In this document: positions 58,090 through 64,000 of the stretch, piece by piece
How positions within the stretch are numbered: position 1 is the stretch's first letter
Layout of the letters: each line of letters starts with the position of its first letter
Assembly (NCBI RefSeq): GCF_907164915.1
Contig: NC_061862.1
Span: 141,165,913 to 141,229,912 of the forward strand
DNA: 64,000 nt
DNA from: Impatiens glandulifera
Lineage: Eukaryota > Streptophyta > Magnoliopsida > Ericales > Balsaminaceae
Direction: 5' to 3'
The notes under the pieces: model-generated
The model's database searches: none
Told to the model about the DNA's origin: nothing
Seen by the model: the letters and a program-made list of their open reading frames with translations, nothing else
Position numbers and translations under genes: made by a program

Positions 58090-58404
58090 GACTAACTAAA
58101 CTTTCAATCTCTTGGAGGGGTGGAAATTAGTGTAACTAAGTTCTCAATTTTTTTAATAATTGTAAAGGATATTTTTGCAATCTCATTTTCAACGGTTGTT
58201 AGTGAGTCTATTTTAAGCTTATATAGAAGGATATTTGATCTTTTTAGGAGCAATTTGAGTCTTAAAATGGTGGAGGCATTAGTGTGCACAAATGATTGGC
58301 TAAAAGGATATGAGTTCAACTTAAGAAAAATTTATAAATGTGATGTACTTGAATTGCTTAATGAAAATAAACAAATTAAAAAGAGAGAGATTTTTATTAA
58401 TTAA
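58090..58404 (+). pseudogene. hAT transposase C-terminal dimerisation domain
   Basis: Reads VTKFSIFLIIVKDIFAISFS, TVVSESILSLYRRIFDLFRS, NLSLKMVEALVCTNDWLKG. This is the hATC dimerisation pattern (F-P-I-L-S..A-K-D-I-F-A-I-P-V-S-T-V-A-S-E-S-A-F-S..G-R-I-V-D..R-S-S-L-x-P-K-M-V-E-A-L-V-C). Several conserved residues are changed (P to S, A-F to I-L). The rest of the transposase (BED finger, catalytic region) is missing upstream, where LINE copy C and AT-rich DNA lie. Confidence 0.88.
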
Positions 58405-58830
58405 GTATAAATTAACTAATATTTATTATTATTATTATTATCTAACTTGAATTGTATTATCAATTTATAAAAAAATTGCTAATACAAATACTATTGAAGA
58501 CCTGAATCTCTCTCGTATTTACTTTAGTCTATACCAATGTTGATTTATAAAAAGAATATTTTATTTTATGATAAATATTTTTTATTTTTTTATTTTGTGT
58601 AATGTTTATATAGTAAATCTATTAAATTGTTTTTTTATGTTATTATGTTTTTTTTTGTATGAAAGATATAATATCATTATCGTATCGAAATTAAGATATA
58701 ACGAACTCAAAATATATCAAAATCAAGATAAGTTAAATGTATGATTTTTTCTATATACGAAAACTTTTGGTAAGATATACCATATGAATAAAAAATAAAG
58801 ATATATCATACCGACTCACACCTAGTAACG

Positions 58831-60214
58831 ATTGAATCTTGTAAACAACAAAATTAACTAAAACTTAATAGTGAAGCATCTACGATTACTTAAGTCATTT
58901 CACATCAATAGAAAAATCATGATCTGTTGATAACAACAAATCCTGAGTTTTATTCATGAACAATAAATTCAACAAAGTATGCAAAGGAGACTCCTTCCCT
59001 AAATCTCTCACTACGTTAAGATTGTGTATATAAATGGTTAATTAGAATATACTAAACAATTTTTTTTTATAAATATATTAGTATGTATTTTAAGAAAATA
59101 TTATTACTATAATATTAAAAATTATTAAAAAAAAATAGTTTATTATAAACATGTATTTGTTTTTTAAAAAAAAATATTCAATGGAGTGACCAAAATATTA
59201 TATTATTAAAAATTATTTAATGTTTAAACAGTTCATTAGAATACACTAAGCGACTTAATTTAAAGTTATTTAAAAACATATTAGTATTTTTTTTTAAGAA
59301 AATAGTTTAAATACATAATATTATAATTTTTGGGGAAAACATAATATTATAATTTGAATAAAATATTTTAGCATAGATATGTATTTAGTTTTAAAAATAT
59401 TCAAAGGAGTAGCCATAGTTGCCTAGTTCACTTCACCACAACTAATTTTTTTTTTTAATTTTGTGGATAAATGGATGAAAGGATACTTAATTAGAATAGT
59501 CAAAAGAACTAAGAACATAAGACAAATAAAAGGAATTTCTGATAACTTCGACAAAATAAATATGATGGATCGAGATTAATAAATAGAATCATACCAACAT
59601 AATGTCCACCAAGAGAGGCGCGCCACTAAAATAAATTCAAACTATCATCATCTTGATCGTGTTCTAACTAAAAAAATCAACAAAAAGTAGAAATAAGATG
59701 TTTTAGTGTCGTAAGACAAATAAAGTGAAAAAATAACTCCCAAAAAAATTAAGAGAATTATTATTTTTTATGTCTTTACTAGTAATACTAAAGTCAGAAA
59801 TATATAAAAAAAAAAAATTGGTATAGGTAGTTCACAGAAATTAACACTATTAAAAACATATATACTGAGCATCCAATATTTCAAATCAACTCTTCAATCC
59901 TGTCAATACCTATCCAAATTAAACTGAATCTCTGAAAACCACCAAAAAGATGAAAAAGAAAAGAAAAAAAAAGACGCATCAAAAAATCTCAGTTTCGAGA
60001 AATTTTGAAATCATGTTGTTTTGGAAAGCAACTATGTAGGTTTTATTTTTATTTTTCATTAAGGTTTTTATGATTTCTTATTATAGATTAGACATATTTT
60101 AGATAGGTTTCACGAGTGTCTTATGCATTAAAAAAAATAACTTGAGCATCTGTTTCAGAAAATGGACCACATTAATTTGATATAAAAGTTTCAAATATAG
60201 AGTTAAAAAATATT
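58831..60214. other. AT-rich, no gene
   Basis: No coding potential on either strand and no transposon end supported. Confidence 0.5.
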
Positions 60215-60440
60215 ATTTTTTTAAAAAACGGTTAAAACCATTTCATTAAAATTCAAAAAGTGTGAGGGTTAAAAATCAATACTAGACATTAAAGACAGGA
60301 ATTGGGACTCACTCCTGAAAAGGAATCTAGAAGGACATAGGATACTTGATCATATAAGTAACATACAACTCCACAACAGACCGAATATTAATGAATGAAA
60401 AACTGAGGACAATGAAAAGCTGGTATTCAAGAAGATGTTT
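60215..60440. mobile_element. Two LINE scraps joined in opposite orientation
   Basis: 60222-60275, on the minus strand, matches the half-LINE 3' tail (ACGGTTAAAACCATTTCATT, inverted, as at 29950-29975). From about 60285 the plus strand matches LINE copy B at 31717-31870 (GGACATAGGATACTTGATCA, ATATAAGTAACATACAACTC, AATGAAAAGCTGGTAT). A head-to-head join of two LINE families. Confidence 0.75.
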
Positions 60441-60449
60441 GAGTAGGAT

Positions 60450-61350
60450 CTAGTTTTAGAGGGGAATTTGAACAAACTTTTTAAGAAGAAGGTGAGTACG
60501 AAGATAAGAAATTTTGTAACTAGGGAAAAAACATCAATGAAGAAACCACCACACGTCACATTGAAAGACTGGACGTAAATGAAAATTAACTTTGACGACC
60601 CTAAATATTTAGAGAAGTGCACAAAAGCACAAGAACATAGAAACATTACGCGGAAAATGGTGGGGCGGTTACTACAGTGGTTCCGTAACGGCGGAAGAAC
60701 ATAGAGAAGATTGATACGCAATTTAGTTAATTTTTTAGTATTAAATTCATATATATGTTCTAAATGAATTTATTATATATTTCATAAAAGACACAGGAGC
60801 TGGGAAGACTCTCAACCATTCTTGAAACATGTAAAACAATATTTTAAAAAAGCAACAAAATAAAGCAACAAAAGTTGTGGTAAATTTTATTCAATGATAC
60901 GTATGTTTATTTATGTTCTAAATGATGATGAGATTCTTATTTGTATTAGCATTTTTTTCTATGTGTAGGAAACTTTTAGTCAGTTCCATGAAACACAGAA
61001 TTTCGTTCAAATAGAATAAAGAATAACCAACACATAATTGTGGATGGAGGCGGCTGGATCGAGCACTAGCGGGAGGGTGTTTGGAATTGGATATATAGGC
61101 CGAAAATAGGTGTATCAAGATAGTCGTTCCTACACCAAGCTCAGTTTAGAGGTGAACAATCTTAACAATCTGAGCACTAGTGAGTGAATTGAAGATGGAT
61201 AATTCAAAAAAACAGAAAGAGGTTGAGAATTGTAAGTTGGAAATCAATACACTCAAACACCAATTCTCCTAGTTGATTTAGTTAACGAAAAACAATGGAC
61301 AACCTACTCCCCCAACAAATACAACTCTAGAAGGCAGAGACGTATGAAAA
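60450..61350 (+). pseudogene. En/Spm-type (Transposase_24-like) gene relic
   Basis: In shifting frames the plus strand reads KPPHVTLKDWT, a stop, then INFDDPKYLEKCTKAQEHRN near 60541-60640, SSTSGRVFGIGYIGRK near 61055-61105, and NSKKQKEVENCKLEINTLKHQ near 61202. The order W-x(n)-F/Y-x-x-K-C-x-K-A-Q-x-x-R, then G-R-V-F/Y-G-I/M-G, then a coiled coil resembles the plant Ptta/En/Spm transposase family. The identification rests on pattern memory of short segments. Confidence 0.4.
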
Positions 61351-61946
61351 TGTTAGTTTCTTTACCTGTTCATTCATTGAATTTGGTTTTATAAATTAAT
61401 TTAAATTTACACTAAATATACAGAAATAAGATATTTTAATTTTATGTTGTTTGATTCTAAATTGATTATGAAATTTTGTGTGAACTTTCAGATGATTTTG
61501 TAATGTTGAAATACTTATAAAATGTTGAACAAAAGGAAAACACAACTCTTCTCATTAGTAGGTGATTTTTGTCATAATTTCCAAATAGTGAATTTTATTT
61601 CTCCAAAACTTTTACTTTTCGTAGAGAGCATCTATCTATATCTAAGTTTTAGATATTAATTCAAACCTAATTCAATTCAATCTTCATTCCTATTTGGACA
61701 GCTTTAAGTTGAATATATTATTTGTAACTATTAAGATAATCATGATCCTTCTCCCTAGACATTCCTTGTAAAATTGAAGTAGAAATATACATGTTGTGGA
61801 TGTTATTAAAATTTTAAACATTTTAAACATACATGTAGTTTCTTAGTTGTTGTATTGGGCAAGCATGATCACACTAGGAAGACAAGGGAATGTGATTTAT
61901 TAGTTGTTATATTGTATTGAATTTAATTGAGGGGAAAACTATAGTT
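61351..61946. other. AT-rich, no gene
   Basis: Nothing recognised before LINE copy D. Confidence 0.5.
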
Positions 61947-63086
61947 GAATATGTTATGTTTTTTTTTTTTGGAAAAACGACTTAGCGTCATTTCATTAAA
62001 AATTCCTAAAAATGGGAAAAAAAACCACGAGTTTAAGAGATCATTCTAGAAAGGCCTAGAATGATTTTAAAGTCGTAACATTCTAAGTAAAAGCTAGAAA
62101 GCTAAAAAGGTAAGTGAATTATCTGATTACAATGCTTTCAATTCTAGTGAGTTTAAAAAACAGTAAATTACAGTTCCGACAGATATTCCAGTTCTGCTCT
62201 GTGCTTGGAATTCTTGTCCACGTTCCCGCGAGGGCGCTGTAATATGATACAATACCTTTTCATAACTCTTCAACGCTCCTACGGGTTCTGTCATATACCC
62301 TTGCATTCCGTTCTTGCCAAATGTTATACACCACTGCTCCAAAGCCGCACTTGAACACGCTTGTTGCAAATCTATTTCTCTTGGCTTTGAGTAGTGTTGC
62401 ATCTTCGATTTCATTCTATTCGCTAGGGAAACTGATCAGCTCCAGGCTTTTATAGAATCTGTCCCAAAGCTCTGAAGCAATACAGCAGCTCCCGAATAGG
62501 TGATCTATGGTTTCTTCATTTCCTATATATTGAAGACAGTTTGTGTCTGGGATGCTCATATACTTGCTGATACGATCACGAGTGTTGAGTCTTTCCTAGA
62601 AGGCGAGCTATAGGATGAACTGATGTCTAAGGATAATCTTCGTTGACCATACAAGAGGAGCACATTCTACTTTCTGTGCTTTTTCCCGGCTTACCTCCCA
62701 TATTTTCTTCGATACAATCTTCCCATTGTCCTCAGCTTTCCATTAATGAATATCCGGTATGTCGTGTAGTTGTATGTTACTTATATGATCAAGTATACTC
62801 TATCATTCTGGATTTCTTCTTAGGAGTGAGTTCCAATTTCCATCTTTAATGTCTCTGATTTTTGCTTCTGTGCAGTCCCTTCTGATGCGTGTATTTTGAA
62901 ACTCCTCCTTGTGGATGTTAGGCTAGTTTTCGAACCAGGGGTCGTGCAAAAATAGAGTGCCTTTCCCGTCCCCTAGCCGGATGTCATAAAAATCTACAAT
63001 ATCGCTTCTTAGTTTAAGAATCTTTTTTAGAGACCAGCTCATACCTTCATGAATTTTGCAGGTCCAGATTATGAAAATGTTATGTT
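61947..63086 (-). mobile_element. LINE copy D, 5'-truncated, with 14-bp target duplication
   Basis: Element 61961-63072, flanked by GAATATGTTATGTT (61947-61960) and GAAAATGTTATGTT (63073-63086). 3' tail and poly-T at 61961-61970. The minus strand carries the end of ORF2: SIPDTNCLQY at the zinc-binding region near 62560, REIDLQQACSSAALEQWCIT and FGKNGMQGYMTEPVGALKSY (62127-62414). It starts near the CKIHEGMSWSLKKIL segment (about 63060). About 1.1 kb, broken frame, no activity possible. Confidence 0.9.
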
Positions 63087-64000
63087 ACATATTGACATTA
63101 TTGAGTGTTACTTCTTAATAATATGAAATTTCATGTGCAAACAATAAGTGAAAATGGTTTGAGGCTGGGATTTTTTACATGTATTTTGAGGGAATCAAAG
63201 GAAAAAAAAATCATACAATTTATTCCTCTTTATGTATCAACTTAATAAATATAGTTTCAATGTTGTGGATGTAATTATTTTTGGATAAAATTCAATGATT
63301 TTTTTTACATTGTATAATATAAATATTTTCTTTGTAAATAAAATGTTTGGGATTTTCATTGTTTTGATTCAATGTTTTGTTTTTATTTTTCTAAATGTGC
63401 ACATGTATTGCTGAAATGTGGATCTTCCATACCATTAATGATCTTTTTGGACTATGTCAATGGATGGTTTCATTATTTAGTGGAGAAGTTTTGGAATATA
63501 ATGTTTTGGAAAGTTTGAATTGAATTGCAATTAGTTATGTATGATGTTTGAATTGGTTATGTTTGAAGTTCATTATGATGTTTGAATTGGTTATGTTTGA
63601 GGTTTGGGAAATTAATTTTTAGGAAGTTTGAATTGAATTCAAATTGTGGTTAATTATGATGTTTGAATTGGTTATGTTTGTTGTTTGAATTAGATGCTTA
63701 TGTGGTTATGATTTCTTTTGCATATTATATTTCAAAATTAGGTTTTGTAATACTACAAGTTCAAATAAAATAAAAAAGTTGCAAATGATTTTGAAAATTT
63801 AATGCTAAAATAAAATAGTGCACAATATTAATGCTAAATTAAATAAAATAAAAATAATATATAAAAGATTTGCAATATTTTGAATAATATAGTGCAAAAT
63901 AGTTAAATGCAAAAGCATATTACAAATATTAAAAACACTATTATTGTAAAACCAAGTGCGGATAGATTTGTAAATGTTAATGAAATATAATTGTATATTT
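63087..64000. other. AT-rich end of window with a minisatellite-like patch
   Basis: No gene. At 63530-63690 GATGTTTGAATTGGTTATGT recurs three times with variable spacing (about 63543, 63579 and 63658), a small local repeat. Confidence 0.6.

Larger units (their letters stand above)
57010..58830 (+). mobile_element. hAT transposon relic containing LINE copy C
   Basis: The right end, inverted, reads TAGGTGTGAGTCGGTATGAT then ATATC, hAT-like. The left end near 57011 reads AGAGGTATATCGAAAATACT then GTACCG, possibly its partner. Inside are a transposase C-terminus (58090-58404) and LINE copy C. ATATACCGAAA-type subterminal repeats occur on both sides. No clear 8-bp duplication. Confidence 0.6.

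Noticed and set aside
60350..60721. 123-codon minus-strand ORF
   Set aside because: Opposite strand of the LINE scrap and the En/Spm-like relic; the plus strand gives the recognisable wording.

Overview
This is a nuclear plant window, most likely from a eudicot. It is very AT-rich, has long (TA)n runs, and consists mostly of nested and decayed transposable elements: L1-type LINEs, Ty1/copia and Ty3/gypsy LTR elements, hAT, CACTA, MITEs and SINE-like repeats. I see no organelle or bacterial sequence, no rRNA and no CRISPR. I cannot name the species.

The non-transposon content is a local plus-strand family of a small gene, with intact copies at 3618-4190, 33873-34433 and 51568-52140 and a broken copy at 39467-40026. 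The intact copies encode 186-190 residue proteins with one N-terminal C2H2 zinc finger and a C-terminal LDLTLKL, an EAR-type repression motif. They look like small DNA-binding transcriptional repressors of a SUPERMAN-like layout, but the QALGGH helix signature is gone. The three intact copies share more than 1.5 kb of upstream sequence, so the unit was copied as a segment and later broken up by insertions. One other host gene is visible: a minus-strand BIM1-like bHLH pseudogene at about 36.75-37.42 kb, with exon and splice structure still readable.

Layout. 1-0.17 kb: LINE RT scrap. 0.6-2 kb: tandem repeat and SINE-like pieces. 2-4.4 kb: zinc-finger unit 1. 4.5-8.5 kb: degenerate AT-rich array holding two opposed MITEs and SINE-derived repeats. 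9-10.9 kb: relic resembling a Tat/Ogre-type gypsy element. 12.4-16.95 kb: decayed copia (minus). 17.0-19.1 kb: LINE copy A (minus). 19.1-26.3 kb: SIRE-like copia (minus) with a 1.5 kb repeat-bearing 5' LTR. 26.5-30.5 kb: hAT-type element with long inverted arms, an 8-bp target duplication and an ORF1-only LINE inside. 30.6-34.8 kb: zinc-finger unit 2 with LINE copy B in its upstream region. 34.8-36.2 kb: LINE ORF1. 36.2-38.8 kb: BIM1-like pseudogene and exon-like segments. 39.4-40.3 kb: zinc-finger pseudogene. 40.4-43.0 kb: LTR-like sequence and a CACTA end. 43.0-46.3 kb: LINE (minus) split by a 635-bp CACTA element. 46.6-48.0 kb: CACTA relic with a DUF4216 gene piece. 48.0-52.4 kb: tandem repeat and zinc-finger unit 3. 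52.4-56.9 kb: copia (minus) with both LTRs partly present. 57.0-58.8 kb: hAT relic containing LINE copy C. 60.2-61.4 kb: LINE scraps and an En/Spm-like relic. 61.96-63.07 kb: LINE copy D with a 14-bp target duplication.

Comparing the zinc-finger units orders events: copia LTR sequence lies at the same place downstream of units 2 and 3 (older than their split), whereas LINE copy B is only in unit 2 and a 1-kb AT-rich insertion only in unit 3 (younger). No transposon ORF set appears intact, so the three zinc-finger genes are the only credible functional protein genes here.
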